A DNA stretch of 64,000 nt from Streptomyces spongiicola (GCF_003122365.1 NZ_CP029254.1:4427501-4491500); one strand, 5' to 3'. Positions 49,627-58,199 are shown, numbered from the stretch's first letter. A program made the numbers and translations. The notes: a model not told the origin generated them from the letters alone.

Positions 49627-49793
49627 CCGTTCCGCAGATCCTCACCGAGCTGGGTGGGGTGTCCCGGCGCACCTTCTACCGCTGGCGCGAGTTGGGTCAG
49701 GGCCCCGCTGCGTTCAAGTTGCCCAATGGGGAGCTCCGGGTGTGGCGAAGTGACTTCACCACGTGGCTGCGGCAGTTGGAGGCGGCGGCGTGA
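49599..49793 (+). CDS. xis: Excisionase (Xis), MerR-like wHTH
   Basis: 64 residues from GTG 49599 with AAGGAG upstream; ATG 49623 is an alternative. Reads MTVPQILTELGGVSRRTFYR, WRELGQGPAAFKLPNGEL, RVWRSDFTTWLRQLE, the standard AICE Xis. It bends DNA at the attachment site to favour excision. It overlaps rep upstream and its stop overlaps the int start. Confidence 0.92.
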   Translation: MDRRRDELMTVPQILTELGGVSRRTFYRWRELGQGPAAFKLPNGELRVWRSDFTTWLRQLEAAA

Positions 49794-51163
49794 AGTCTCT
49801 CGACGTGAAGGTCTGGAGCGTCCGTAAGCGGGACACCAAGACGCCCTCGTACGGGGTCCGCTGGTCTGTTGCGGGCAACGTCTTCTCGGAGTCCTTCCGG
49901 ACCAAGGCGCTTGCCGACCACTACCGCACGAAGCTCATGCGCGCGATGCGCGACGGCGAGGAGTTCGACACGGAGTCGGGCCTTCCGGCCTCGATGGAAG
50001 AGAAGAAGTCGGCCGTGCCGTGGTACGCCTTCGCTCTCAGGTACCTCGCCATGAAGTGGCCCCATGCCGCACCCAACACACGGGACGGGATCAACGAAGC
50101 CCTCACCAGCGTGACGCTGGAACTCCTCGACGAGCGTGCTGGACGGCCGTCCGACGAGGTGATCCGCAGAGCACTGCGCAACTGGGCCTTCGTGCTGCCG
50201 GGGCTCGATGACCGGGAAGTCCCGGATGACGTGCGGAACGTTCTCCACTGGGTGTCCAAGGCGTCCCGGCCGCTCGCCGATCTTGCTGAACCGGCCACGG
50301 CTCGCGCGGTCCTCGACTCGCTGAAGCTCAAGCTCGACGGCACGGCGGCAGCGGCGGAGACGGTGCGGCGCAAGCGTCGGACGCTCGTCAACGCCGCAAA
50401 TTACGCCGTCGACCTGGGGGAGCTGCGGGAGAACCCGATCACGGCTGTCCGCTGGCAGAAGCCGAAGGTGTCCAACCAGGTCGATCCGCGGGTCGTCGCC
50501 AACCCGGAGCAAGCACGGAACCTGCTGGCGGCGGTTTCCTACGTGGGCGGGTACCGGCGTGCCCGTGGTCGTCGCCTCGTGGGTCTGTTCGCCGCCATGT
50601 ACTTCGGCGGTCTCCGGCCGGCGGAAGCGGTCGGCCTCGTCGAGACGGACCTGAACCTTCCCGGGCAGGGCTGGGGCTCGGCGCTGCTCCACCGGACCCG
50701 TCCGTCCGTCGGCAAGCAGTGGACCGACTCGGGGGAGACCCATGACGACCGCGGGCTGAAGAACCGGCCGACCGAGGACGTCAGGAGGGTGCCCATCCCG
50801 CCGCACCTCGTCGCCGTACTCCGCGAGCACCTGGCCACCTTCGGCACGGCGGACGACGGGAGGCTGTTCTTCAGCGAGAAGGGCTCGGTCGTCCCGTCCT
50901 CGACCTACTACCGCGTGTGGCAGGAGGCCCGGCTCCTCGCCCTTCCGCCGGCCGTCGCGGCCTCGCCGCTCGCAAGTAGGCCGTACGACCTCCGGCACTC
51001 GGCGCTGTCGACGTGGCTCAACGCCGGGGTCGACCCGACCGAAGTGGCCGAGCGCGCCGGCAACAGTGTCGAGGTCCTGCTGACCCGCTACGCGAAGTGC
51101 CTCGATGGACGGCAAGACGTCGCCAACCGGCGTATCGAGGACCTGTTGCGCGAGTACGAGTGA
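49790..51163 (+). CDS. int: Tyrosine-recombinase integrase
   Basis: 457 residues from GTG 49790. Catalytic residues: Arg276 in FGGLRPAEAVGL, Arg402/His403 in PYDLRHSALSTWLNAG, and the nucleophile Tyr434 in VLLTRYAKCLDG. The usual first His of the HxxR box is Tyr399, and the late His/Trp position is Asn in ERAGNS; both variations are common in Streptomyces element integrases. N-terminal SAM-like DNA-binding domain (about 170-240). It integrates the element at the 3' part of tRNA-Arg(CCG), 600 bp away. Confidence 0.95.
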   Translation: MKSLDVKVWSVRKRDTKTPSYGVRWSVAGNVFSESFRTKALADHYRTKLMRAMRDGEEFDTESGLPASMEEKKSAVPWYAFALRYLAMKWPHAAPNTRDGINEALTSVTLELLDERAGRPSDEVIRRALRNWAFVLPGLDDREVPDDVRNVLHWVSKASRPLADLAEPATARAVLDSLKLKLDGTAAAAETVRRKRRTLVNAANYAVDLGELRENPITAVRWQKPKVSNQVDPRVVANPEQARNLLAAVSYVGGYRRARGRRLVGLFAAMYFGGLRPAEAVGLVETDLNLPGQGWGSALLHRTRPSVGKQWTDSGETHDDRGLKNRPTEDVRRVPIPPHLVAVLREHLATFGTADDGRLFFSEKGSVVPSSTYYRVWQEARLLALPPAVAASPLASRPYDLRHSALSTWLNAGVDPTEVAERAGNSVEVLLTRYAKCLDGRQDVANRRIEDLLREYE

Positions 51164-51183
51164 GGCGTCCTGCCCTAACACTG

Positions 51184-51210
51184 AGGCCCCAGACTTATCG
51201 TCTGGGGCCT
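51184..51210 (+). terminator. Terminator after int
   Basis: Perfect 11-bp stem AGGCCCCAGAC / GTCTGGGGCCT, 5-nt loop, followed by TGTTC, 20 bp past the int stop. Confidence 0.85.
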
Positions 51211-51245
51211 TGTTCGCTCCCCGCCCTACCTGTGCTGCTGCTTCC

Positions 51246-51389
51246 TCACTTGTTCGGGCAGTTGCGCTTGTCGTGCCCGTGGTAGTTGCACACGCTGCAC
51301 TTCCCAGCGTTGTGAGAGACATCGCACGTCCTCTTGTCGTGCCCTGCCTCGCCGCACCAAGAACAAGTGCGGGTCCCGCTCGCGCTCAT
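51246..51389 (-). CDS. 47-residue double zinc-knuckle protein
   Basis: ATG at 51389, with an excellent GGAGGGGAA ribosome-binding site directly upstream. The product MSASGTRTCSWCGEAGHDKR continues TCDVSHNAGKCSVCNYHGHD and ends KRNCPNK. It holds two CX2CX4HX4C zinc knuckles (C9-C12-H17-C22 and C31-C34-H39-C44), each followed or preceded by basic residues. CCHC knuckles bind single-stranded nucleic acid. It lies between int and the tRNA, opposite in strand to int. It might act on the element's single strands or on tRNA, but no function is known. Confidence 0.75.
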   Translation of the reverse strand: MSASGTRTCSWCGEAGHDKRTCDVSHNAGKCSVCNYHGHDKRNCPNK

Positions 51390-51764
51390 TTCCCCTCCGC
51401 ATGGTCCGTGGCTTGTCGCCAACGCACGGAGTGTAACGCCGCAAACCAGCTAGATCGGCGTTTTGTCAGACTGCTGGTGCTCCCGGCTCTCTCCCTTGAG
51501 TTGGTTGCTGCGGGTGCACTCATCCGTCATGGCCCGTTGACGGCATGCGGCCCCTTTGGCACCCGCCGGGCAGAGGGCCGCATTCGCCTGCGAGTGCTCA
51601 CAGTCTCCAGGGCTCACCTGCAGCGATGCCCCAAGATCCCGTCCACGCCTCGTCCACAGACCGCGACATAGGGCTGCTTTGGGCGGCATAAGGCTGCACA
51701 TACGCGAAGACCCCGTCCTCAGCGTTCTCGCTGGTGGCGGGGTCTTTGGGCACCTTCTTCGAGG
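51390..51764. other. Element-end region between zinc-knuckle gene and tRNA
   Basis: About 375 bp without a convincing gene. It contains a hairpin at 51431-51459 (AACGCCG / CGGCGTT) and the terminator-like hairpin listed next. It would carry Int and Xis arm-binding sites, but I could not pick out repeated arm motifs with confidence. Confidence 0.45.
51707..51748. terminator. Hairpin downstream of tRNA-Arg
   Basis: AAGACCCCG / CGGGGTCTT arms around a 22-nt loop with inner pairing, T-rich on the plus strand and A-rich on the other, just past the tRNA 3' end. Likely ends the tRNA transcript on the minus strand. Confidence 0.65.
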
Positions 51765-51809
51765 TGCCCCCGGCAGGATTCGAACCTGCGCACACGGCTC
51801 CGGAGGCCG
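51764..51809. repeat. attR-type core inside intact tRNA-Arg
   Basis: 46 bp identical to 34312-34357, covering the tRNA 3' end through the anticodon loop. Integration therefore regenerates a complete tRNA on this side. Confidence 0.92.
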
Positions 51810-51836
51810 TTGCTCTATCCCCTGAGCTACGGGGGC
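51765..51836 (-). tRNA. tRNA-Arg (anticodon CCG)
   Basis: 72 nt reading GCCCCCG (5' acceptor), D arm GCTC..GAGC, anticodon stem ACGGC/GCCGT around CTCCGGA (anticodon CCG, codon CGG), T arm with GGTTCGAATCC, and acceptor CGGGGGC plus discriminator A. CCA is not encoded. It is intact despite two nested insertions because each element brings its own 3' end. Both elements lie on its 3' side. Confidence 0.95.
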
Positions 51837-52276
51837 GTCCGCCGCTCTCGGCGGCGACGGGTAGAACCCTACCAGCTCCGACGGGGTGCCCGTGAACAGG
51901 TACTTCCAGCCCGTGACGGAGTGGCCGTCGCAGTCCGCCCATGGCGGTTACCCGGCCTTCCGGCTCCCTGGATCCGCCCGGCCCTGCTCCCGCGTTCCTC
52001 CCCCGAACCACCGCCCCGCCCGTCGTCTCCGAGCGAGGGGTCTGCACCCGCCCGGGACGCCGAGCGGCTCACCGCGTGCCGTCGAACACCGCCCGCGCCG
52101 AGCGCGGGGAAACCGGCGGGACCGGTGGAACGGGTGCGTGCACGGTCGGTGTTTCGCCCTCAGGTCGCCTTCCAGTCGCCTCCACCCGCTCGCACCGCAC
52201 CCCCTCGCGCCCCCCGGATGGGTCAGAAGTAGGTAAAAGCCGGACGCGGGCGCGTTCGCGGACCTACTCTCGAGTT
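51837..52276. other. Spacer between tRNA-Arg and the response regulator
   Basis: 440 bp of ordinary high-GC sequence; no gene is supported. A -10-like element (TAGGGT on the minus strand) lies about 30 bp before the tRNA 5' end. Confidence 0.45.
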
Positions 52277-52711
52277 GTGTCAGGCGTGTCCGGCCGAGTG
52301 CTCGTCGTCGACGACAACAGGGTTATTCGGCAGCTGATCAGGGTCAATCTCGAGCTGGAGGGCTTCGAGGTCGTGACCGCGGCCGATGGTGCCGAGTGCC
52401 TGGAGGTCGTCCACGAGGTGCGGCCGGAGGTGATCACGCTCGACGTCGTCATGCCGAGGCTCGACGGTCTGCGCACCGCCGCGCGGCTGCGGTCGGACCC
52501 CAGGACGGCGCGCGTCCCTGTCGCGATCATCAGCGCCTGCACCCAGCACGAGGTCGACAAGGGAATCGCCGCGGGCGTCGACGCCTTTCTCGCCAAGCCC
52601 TTCGAGCCCGCCGAGCTGGTGCGGCTCGTCCGCCAGTTGATGTACGGGGAGGGCCCGCCGTCCGTGGACGGCAGGCATGGCGCCGGGAGGGCGGAGAGCA
52701 CGCGGGGCTGA
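52277..52711 (+). CDS. Single-domain response regulator (receiver only)
   Basis: 144 residues from GTG 52277. Receiver features: acidic pair D12-D13 in VLVVDDNRVIRQL, phosphoacceptor D56 in VITLDVVMPRLDG, Ser86 in VAIISACTQ, and K107-P108 in FLAKPFEPAEL. There is no output domain, so it acts through protein contacts. No histidine kinase is adjacent. The same gene sits next to nrtL and lysA in other streptomycetes. Short interval and possible leaderless start (TACTCT about 10 bp upstream). Confidence 0.92.
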   Translation: MSGVSGRVLVVDDNRVIRQLIRVNLELEGFEVVTAADGAECLEVVHEVRPEVITLDVVMPRLDGLRTAARLRSDPRTARVPVAIISACTQHEVDKGIAAGVDAFLAKPFEPAELVRLVRQLMYGEGPPSVDGRHGAGRAESTRG

Positions 52712-52766
52712 CCGCATGGCGAAACCGGTTCGCGATCACACCCCCTTCCTCCCATACGCTTGTCCC

Positions 52767-53984
52767 GTGACCCCCGCAGACCTCTCCCGTACCGTGCTGG
52801 GCGCCGTGCGCCGCGCGGTCGAGGAGGGTGCCCTGCACGCACCCGTGCCCGAGCGGATCACGGTCGAGCGCCCCCGCCCCGGAGGCCGCGGGGACTACGC
52901 CACCAATGTCGCGCTGCGGCTCGCCGGGCCCGCCGGACGGCCGGCCCGCGAAGTCGCCGAGGCGATCGGAGTCCGTGTCACGGGCAGTCCCGGCATCGCC
53001 CGAGTCGAGGTCACCGGTCCCGGATTCCTGAACTTCACCCTCGGCGCGGACCCGGCCGAGGGGCTCGTCCGCGCCGTCGGCGAGCGGGGAACGGAGTACG
53101 GCCACGGCGCCGGCCTCTCCGGTGTCCGCGTCGGCTTCGCGCCCGTCGACGAGCTTCGCGCCCGTGTGATCACCGACACCGTCGTACGGCTGCTGGAGGC
53201 CCAGGGCGCCACGGCCGCCGTCGAGCCCGGCGGTGGGGAGCGGATCACCGCTCTGCCCGCCGGTGACGCCGCCATCTTCGAGCGCGCCGGCCGTGACGCC
53301 GCGCTCTGGGCGCTGCTCCGGCCCGCCGCCCACGACCAGCCCCTGCCGGTGGGCGCCCTGCTCGTGCAGAAGGAGCCGAACGCGCTCTTCCGGGTCCGGT
53401 ACGCGTACTCCCGGAGCCGGGCCCTGCTGCGTGCGGCCGACCGGCTCGGCATCCCCGTCTCGTACGAGGGGGACGTTTCCGTCCGGCGCGGTGTGCACGG
53501 GGATTCCCTCCCCTCCCATCCTTGTCTTCCCTCCGGCCCCTCCGGCCCCTCCGGCCCCTCCGGCCCCTCCGGCCCCTCCGGCGGCTCCGGCCCCTCCGGC
53601 GGCTCCTCCGGCCCCTGTGCCGAGGGCAGCGGGGGCCCCTCCGCCCGGGAGAGCGGGCACCTCGCTGCTCGCGCCGGTTCTGCTCGCGCGGGCGGGGACC
53701 CGTCCGCCCCGGTCGACGCGGACCCCTCCGCCCTGCTCGCCGCCCTCGGCGACCACCCCGCCGTCCTGGAGTCCGCCGCCCGGCTGCGCGCCCCCGACCG
53801 CCTCGCCCGCCACCTCGAAGCGACCGCCGACGCCCTGCTCGGCTTCCAGCACACCGCGCTGCCCGTCGGTGACGAGAAACCCTCGGCCGCCCACCGCTCC
53901 CGGCTGGCCCTCGCCGAAGCCGCCGGGACGGTGCTGGCCGGCGGCCTGGCCCTGCTCGGCATCAGCGCACCCGAACACCTGTAG
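52767..53984 (+). CDS. nrtL: ArgS-like protein NrtL (DALR anticodon-binding domain, no catalytic core)
   Basis: 405 residues from GTG 52767. The N-terminus resembles the Arg-tRNA synthetase N domain (ERPRPGGRGDYATNVALRLA), and the C-terminus is a DALR domain (YAYSRSRALLRAADRLGI ... LEATADALLGFQHTALPVGD, HRSRLALAEAAGTVLAGGLA). The HIGH and KMSKS class I motifs are absent and the length is about 70% of ArgS, so it cannot aminoacylate. An unusual linker of GPSGPSG repeats splits the DALR part (about residues 255-280). The gene is the usual upstream neighbour of lysA. A tRNA-binding role is likely but unproven. Confidence 0.85.
   Translation: MTPADLSRTVLGAVRRAVEEGALHAPVPERITVERPRPGGRGDYATNVALRLAGPAGRPAREVAEAIGVRVTGSPGIARVEVTGPGFLNFTLGADPAEGLVRAVGERGTEYGHGAGLSGVRVGFAPVDELRARVITDTVVRLLEAQGATAAVEPGGGERITALPAGDAAIFERAGRDAALWALLRPAAHDQPLPVGALLVQKEPNALFRVRYAYSRSRALLRAADRLGIPVSYEGDVSVRRGVHGDSLPSHPCLPSGPSGPSGPSGPSGPSGGSGPSGGSSGPCAEGSGGPSARESGHLAARAGSARAGGDPSAPVDADPSALLAALGDHPAVLESAARLRAPDRLARHLEATADALLGFQHTALPVGDEKPSAAHRSRLALAEAAGTVLAGGLALLGISAPEHL
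53529..53615. repeat. 9-bp tandem repeat in nrtL (ccctccggc)
   Basis: About six consecutive copies of ccctccggc followed by degenerate ones (ggctccggc, ggctcctcc). In frame, it encodes GPSGPSG units in a flexible linker. Confidence 0.88.
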
Positions 53985-53998
53985 ACGATGAGAGAAGA

Positions 53999-55399
53999 AT
54001 GAGCCGCTCCGCACACCCCGCCGGGCCCCGCTACGCCGACGTCCTCCCCGAGGGCCGCTCCTCGACGGGTACCGCCCCGCCGGCCGACCTCAACGTGCTC
54101 GACGCGAAGGTCTGGTCGCGCACCGTGCACCGTGCCCCCGGCGGCGCCGTCACCGTCGGTGGTATCGAGGTCACCCGGCTCGCGGAGGAGTTCGGCACCC
54201 CCGCCTACTTCCTCGACGAGGCGGACTTCCGCGCCCGCTGCCGCGCCTGGGCCGACGCCTTCGGCAGGGATGCCGACGTGTTCTACGCGGGCAAGGCGTT
54301 CCTCTCCCGCGCCGTCGTGCGCTGGCTCGACGAGGAGGGGCTCAACCTCGACGTCTGCTCCGGCGGCGAGCTGGCCACGGCGCTCGACGCCGGGATGCCC
54401 GCCGAGCGCATCGCGTTCCACGGGAACAACAAGTCCGTCGAGGAGATCGAGCGGGCCGTCGCCGCCGGGGTCGGGCGTATCGTCCTCGACTCGTTCCAGG
54501 AGATCGTCCGCGTCGCGCACATCGCGCAGTCGCTCGGCAGGCGCCAGCGCGTTCTGATCCGCGTCACGGTCGGGGTCGAGGCGCACACCCACGAGTTCAT
54601 CGCCACCGCCCACGAGGACCAGAAGTTCGGTCTCGCGCTCGCCGGCGGCCAGGCGGCGGAGGCGGTCCGGCGCGCCCTGCGGCTCGACGGGCTCGAACTC
54701 GCCGGCATCCATTCGCACATCGGCTCGCAGATCTTCGACACCTCCGGGTTCGAGGTGGCGGCCCATCGGGTCGTGGGGCTGCTGAAGGAGGTCAGGGACG
54801 AGCACGGCGTCGAGCTTCCCGAGATCGACCTGGGCGGCGGTCTCGGTATCGCCTACACCTCCGCCGACGACCCCCGCGAGCCGCACGAGATCGCCAAGGC
54901 GCTCAGCGAGATCGTCGGCCGCGAGTGCGAGGCGGCCGGCCTGCGCACGCCCCGCATCTCCGTCGAGCCCGGCCGCGCGATCGTCGGGCCGACCGCCTTC
55001 ACGCTGTACGAGGTCGGGACGATCAAGCCGCTCGACGGGCTGCGGACGTACGTCAGCGTCGACGGCGGCATGTCCGACAACATCCGCACCGCGCTGTACG
55101 ACGCGGAGTACAGCGTGGCGCTCGTCTCGCGCGCCAGCGACGCCGAGCCGATGCTGGTCCGCGTCGTCGGCAAGCACTGCGAGAGCGGCGACATCGTCGT
55201 ACGGGACGCCTTCCTGCCGGCCGACCTGGCGCCGGGAGACCTGATCGCGGTGCCGGCGACCGGTGCGTACTGCCGCTCCATGGCCAGCAACTACAACCAC
55301 GCGCTCCGCCCGCCGGTCGTCGCCGTGCGCGACGGCGGGGCCAAGGTGATCGTCCGGCGTGAGACGGAGGAGGATCTCCTGCGTCTGGATGTCGGCTGA
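53999..55399 (+). CDS. lysA: Diaminopimelate decarboxylase
   Basis: 466 residues. Converts meso-diaminopimelate to L-lysine, the last step of lysine synthesis. PLP-dependent fold III: Schiff-base Lys in VFYAGKAFLSRAV (about residue 100), IAFHGNNKSVEEI, IHSHIGSQIFDT, EIDLGGGLGIAYT, EPGRAIVGPTAFTLYEVG, and active-site CESGD (VGKHCESGDIV) with GAYCRSMASNYN. Starts 15 bp after nrtL and 97 bp before hom, so these genes are probably co-transcribed with the threonine branch. Confidence 0.96.
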   Translation: MSRSAHPAGPRYADVLPEGRSSTGTAPPADLNVLDAKVWSRTVHRAPGGAVTVGGIEVTRLAEEFGTPAYFLDEADFRARCRAWADAFGRDADVFYAGKAFLSRAVVRWLDEEGLNLDVCSGGELATALDAGMPAERIAFHGNNKSVEEIERAVAAGVGRIVLDSFQEIVRVAHIAQSLGRRQRVLIRVTVGVEAHTHEFIATAHEDQKFGLALAGGQAAEAVRRALRLDGLELAGIHSHIGSQIFDTSGFEVAAHRVVGLLKEVRDEHGVELPEIDLGGGLGIAYTSADDPREPHEIAKALSEIVGRECEAAGLRTPRISVEPGRAIVGPTAFTLYEVGTIKPLDGLRTYVSVDGGMSDNIRTALYDAEYSVALVSRASDAEPMLVRVVGKHCESGDIVVRDAFLPADLAPGDLIAVPATGAYCRSMASNYNHALRPPVVAVRDGGAKVIVRRETEEDLLRLDVG

Positions 55400-55495
55400 T
55401 GAAATATATGTCTCAGAATCCGGACGAGGCGCGGAAAGCCCCGTGCGGTGGGTGAGACTGGTTCGCACCCTGCTTGATGAAGGAATCGAGGTCGG

Positions 55496-56788
55496 ATGAT
55501 GCGTACGCGTCCGCTGAAGGTGGCGCTGCTGGGCTGTGGAGTGGTCGGCTCAGAGGTGGCGCGCATCATGACGACGCACGCCGGCGACCTCGCCGCACGG
55601 ATCGGCGCCCCGGTGGAACTCGCCGGTGTCGCCGTCCGCCGCCCTTCCAAGGTCCGCGAGGGGGTCCCGCGGGAGCTCGTCACCACCGACGCCAAGGCGC
55701 TGGTCTCGCGCGGTGACATCGACGTGGTCGTCGAGGTCATCGGCGGTATCGAGCCCGCCCGTACGCTGATCACCACCGCGTTCGAGCACGGGGCATCGGT
55801 CGTCTCGGCGAACAAGGCGCTGCTCGCCGAGGACGGCGCCACGCTGTACGCCGCCGCCGGGAAACACGGCCGCGACCTCTACTTCGAGGCCGCAGTGGCC
55901 GGTGCGATCCCGCTGATCAGGCCGCTGCGGGAGTCCCTGGCCGGCGACAAGGTCAACCGGGTCCTCGGCATCGTCAACGGCACGACCAACTTCATCCTCG
56001 ACAAGATGGACACCTCCGGCGCCGGCTACTCCGAGGCACTGGACGAGGCCACCGCACTCGGGTACGCCGAGGCGGACCCGACCGCCGACGTGGAGGCCTT
56101 CGACGCCGCGGCCAAGGCGGCGATCCTCGCCGGCATCGCCTTCCACACCCGGGTGCGCCTCGACGACGTGTACCGCGAGGGCATGACCGAGGTCACCGCC
56201 GCCGACTTCGCCTCCGCCAGGCGGATGGGCTGCACCATCAAGCTGCTCGCGATCTGCGAGCGGGCGGCCGACGGCAGGTCGGTCACGGCCCGGGTGCACC
56301 CGGCGATGATTCCGCTCAGCCACCCGCTGGCGTCCGTCCGCGAGGCGTACAACGCGGTGTTCGTCGAGGCCGAGGCGGCCGGCCGGCTGATGTTCTACGG
56401 ACCGGGCGCCGGTGGTGCGCCGACGGCCTCCGCCGTCCTGGGCGACCTGGTCGCCGTCTGCCGCAACAGGCTCGCCGAGGCGACCGGGCCCGGTGAGTCC
56501 GTCTACACGCAGCTGCCCGTGAGCCCCATGGGCGAGGTCGTGACGCGCTACCACATCAGCCTCGACGTGGCCGACAAGCCGGGCGTGCTCGCCCAGGTGG
56601 CGACGGTCTTCGCCGAGCACGGCGTGTCGATCGACACGGTGCGCCAGACGGGCAAGGACGGCGAGGCGTCGCTCGTCGTCGTCACCCACCGCGCGCCCGA
56701 CGCCGCCCTCTCGGGGACGGTCGAGGCGCTGCGCAGGATGGACACCGTGCGCGGTGTCGCCAGCATCATGCGGGTTGAAGGAGAGTAG
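55496..56788 (+). CDS. hom: Homoserine dehydrogenase
   Basis: 430 residues from ATG 55496 (a second ATG follows directly). Reduces aspartate semialdehyde to homoserine. N-terminal NAD(P) Rossmann motif LLGCGVVG (residues 11-18), family motif VVEVIGGIEPARTL, catalytic segment NGTTNFILDKM and ALGYAEADPTADVEAFDAA. A C-terminal ACT domain (ISLDVADKPGVLAQVATVFA) gives threonine feedback control. Followed by thrC 5 bp later. Confidence 0.96.
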   Translation: MMRTRPLKVALLGCGVVGSEVARIMTTHAGDLAARIGAPVELAGVAVRRPSKVREGVPRELVTTDAKALVSRGDIDVVVEVIGGIEPARTLITTAFEHGASVVSANKALLAEDGATLYAAAGKHGRDLYFEAAVAGAIPLIRPLRESLAGDKVNRVLGIVNGTTNFILDKMDTSGAGYSEALDEATALGYAEADPTADVEAFDAAAKAAILAGIAFHTRVRLDDVYREGMTEVTAADFASARRMGCTIKLLAICERAADGRSVTARVHPAMIPLSHPLASVREAYNAVFVEAEAAGRLMFYGPGAGGAPTASAVLGDLVAVCRNRLAEATGPGESVYTQLPVSPMGEVVTRYHISLDVADKPGVLAQVATVFAEHGVSIDTVRQTGKDGEASLVVVTHRAPDAALSGTVEALRRMDTVRGVASIMRVEGE

Positions 56789-56793
56789 GGACC

Positions 56794-57861
56794 ATGAGCA
56801 CTCGCACCCACCAGTGGCGCGGCATCATCGAGGAGTACCGCGACCGGCTCCCGGTGACGGACACCTCGCCGGTCGTCACGCTCGGCGAGGGCGGCACACC
56901 GCTCGTCGCCGCGCAGTCCCTCTCCGAGGCCACGGGGTGTGACGTTTATCTCAAGGTCGAGGGCGCCAACCCGACCGGGTCGTTCAAGGACCGCGGGATG
57001 ACCATGGCGATAACCAGGGCCAGGGAGGAGGGCGCGCAGGCCGTCATCTGCGCGTCCACCGGCAACACCTCGGCGTCCGCCGCGGCCTACGCCGGCCGCG
57101 CGGGGATGGTGTCCGCGGTGCTGATCCCGCAGGGCAAGATCGCGATGGGGAAGCTGGGTCAGGCGCTGGTGCACGGGGCGAAGATCCTTCAGGTGGACGG
57201 GAACTTCGACGACTGCCTGGTGCTGGCCCGCGGCCTGTCCGAGAACTATCCCGTGGCGCTGGTCAATTCGGTGAACCCGGTCCGGATCGAGGGCCAGAAG
57301 ACCGCCGCCTTCGAGGTCGTCGACGCCCTCGGCGACGCGCCGGACGTCCATGTGCTGCCCGTCGGCAACGCCGGCAACATCACGGCGTACTGGAAGGGTT
57401 ACCGGGAGTACGCGGCGGACGGCGTGTCCACCCGCACCCCGCGCATGTGGGGCTTCCAGGCATCCGGCTCCGCGCCCATCGTGCGCGGCGAGGTGGTCAA
57501 GGACCCGTCGACGATCGCGACCGCGATCCGGATCGGCAACCCGGCGTCCTGGGAACTCGCGGTGGCGGCCAGGGACGAGTCGGGCGGCTTCATCGACGAG
57601 GTGACCGACCGTCAGATCCTGCGTGCCTACAAGCTGTTGGCCTCGCGTGAGGGCGTCTTCGTGGAGCCCGCCTCGGCCGCCTCGGTGGCCGGTCTGCTCA
57701 AGGCCGCCGAGGAGGGCAGGGTCGAGCCCGGCCGGCGGATCGTCTGCACGGTCACGGGCAACGGCCTCAAGGACCCCGACTGGGCGGTCGCCGGAGCGCC
57801 CCAGCCGCTCACGGTCCCGGTGGACGCGGCGGCGGCGGCGGAGCAGCTCGGGCTCGGCTGA
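56794..57861 (+). CDS. thrC: Threonine synthase
   Basis: 355 residues, short class. Converts O-phosphohomoserine to threonine with PLP. Binding Lys65 lies in NPTGSFKDRGM; the phosphate-binding loop is VGNAGNITAYWKGY and the late TGNGLKDPDW motif is present. Five bases after hom; the next gene thrB is unusually far away (784 bp). Confidence 0.96.
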   Translation: MSTRTHQWRGIIEEYRDRLPVTDTSPVVTLGEGGTPLVAAQSLSEATGCDVYLKVEGANPTGSFKDRGMTMAITRAREEGAQAVICASTGNTSASAAAYAGRAGMVSAVLIPQGKIAMGKLGQALVHGAKILQVDGNFDDCLVLARGLSENYPVALVNSVNPVRIEGQKTAAFEVVDALGDAPDVHVLPVGNAGNITAYWKGYREYAADGVSTRTPRMWGFQASGSAPIVRGEVVKDPSTIATAIRIGNPASWELAVAARDESGGFIDEVTDRQILRAYKLLASREGVFVEPASAASVAGLLKAAEEGRVEPGRRIVCTVTGNGLKDPDWAVAGAPQPLTVPVDAAAAAEQLGLG

Positions 57862-58159
57862 GGCGTTCCGGGTGCGGTGTCCCCACCGGGCGGCGCTCCG
57901 GTTCCACTCGGCGGGTCCCGAGCGGCGCGGGCGCCCCGTGTGCGGGGGCCGGCGGCACCGCCCCGTGCCACGGCGCCCGCCCGCCTCCGCAAGAGGCCTG
58001 CTCCGAGGGACCACCCTCGTGCAGCCGTCGTGCAACCCCCTTACAACCCCCGTACAACCCCCGTGCGCGGGGCCTCAGGAAGCCGTACGCCTCCGGAGGG
58101 CCGTTGTGCAGGGGGCGCGGAGGCGGTCGCCGAGGCGGACGGCGTCACCCACCCGTTCC

Positions 58160-58199
58160 GTCCCGGTCGGCGTGGCACGCGTGGCACGCCGACCGGGAC
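58160..58199. terminator. 40-nt near-perfect palindrome, probable terminator after thrC
   Basis: GTCCCGGTCGGCGTG and CACGCCGACCGGGAC form a perfect 15-bp stem, with GCACGCGTGG between arms that is itself nearly self-complementary. No T-tract follows, so it could also be an operator or an intrinsic terminator of the actinobacterial U-less kind. Confidence 0.55.

Larger units (their letters stand above)
34312..51809. mobile_element. Actinomycete integrative and conjugative element (pSAM2-like AICE) in tRNA-Arg(CCG)
   Basis: 17.5 kb between 46-bp direct repeats. It has the full AICE gene set in usual order: regulators (two GntR), TraB-like translocase, Spd-like spread proteins, small transfer proteins, Rep, Xis and Int beside the intact tRNA. 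The accessory slot (34397-42378) carries a two-gene methyltransferase/helicase cassette with clearly lower GC, plus a DUF1152 gene. AICEs transfer as double-stranded DNA through TraB. All essential genes look intact, so it may still excise. Confidence 0.92.

Noticed and set aside
51450..51701. 83-codon minus-strand frame next to the attachment site
   Set aside because: No ribosome-binding site, no motif, composition close to random. Treated as the non-coding element end.
52895..55468. 857-codon open frame on the minus strand across nrtL and lysA
   Set aside because: It is antisense to two well-supported genes and encodes only low-complexity, His/Arg/Val-rich sequence. Such long antisense frames are an effect of high GC at third positions.
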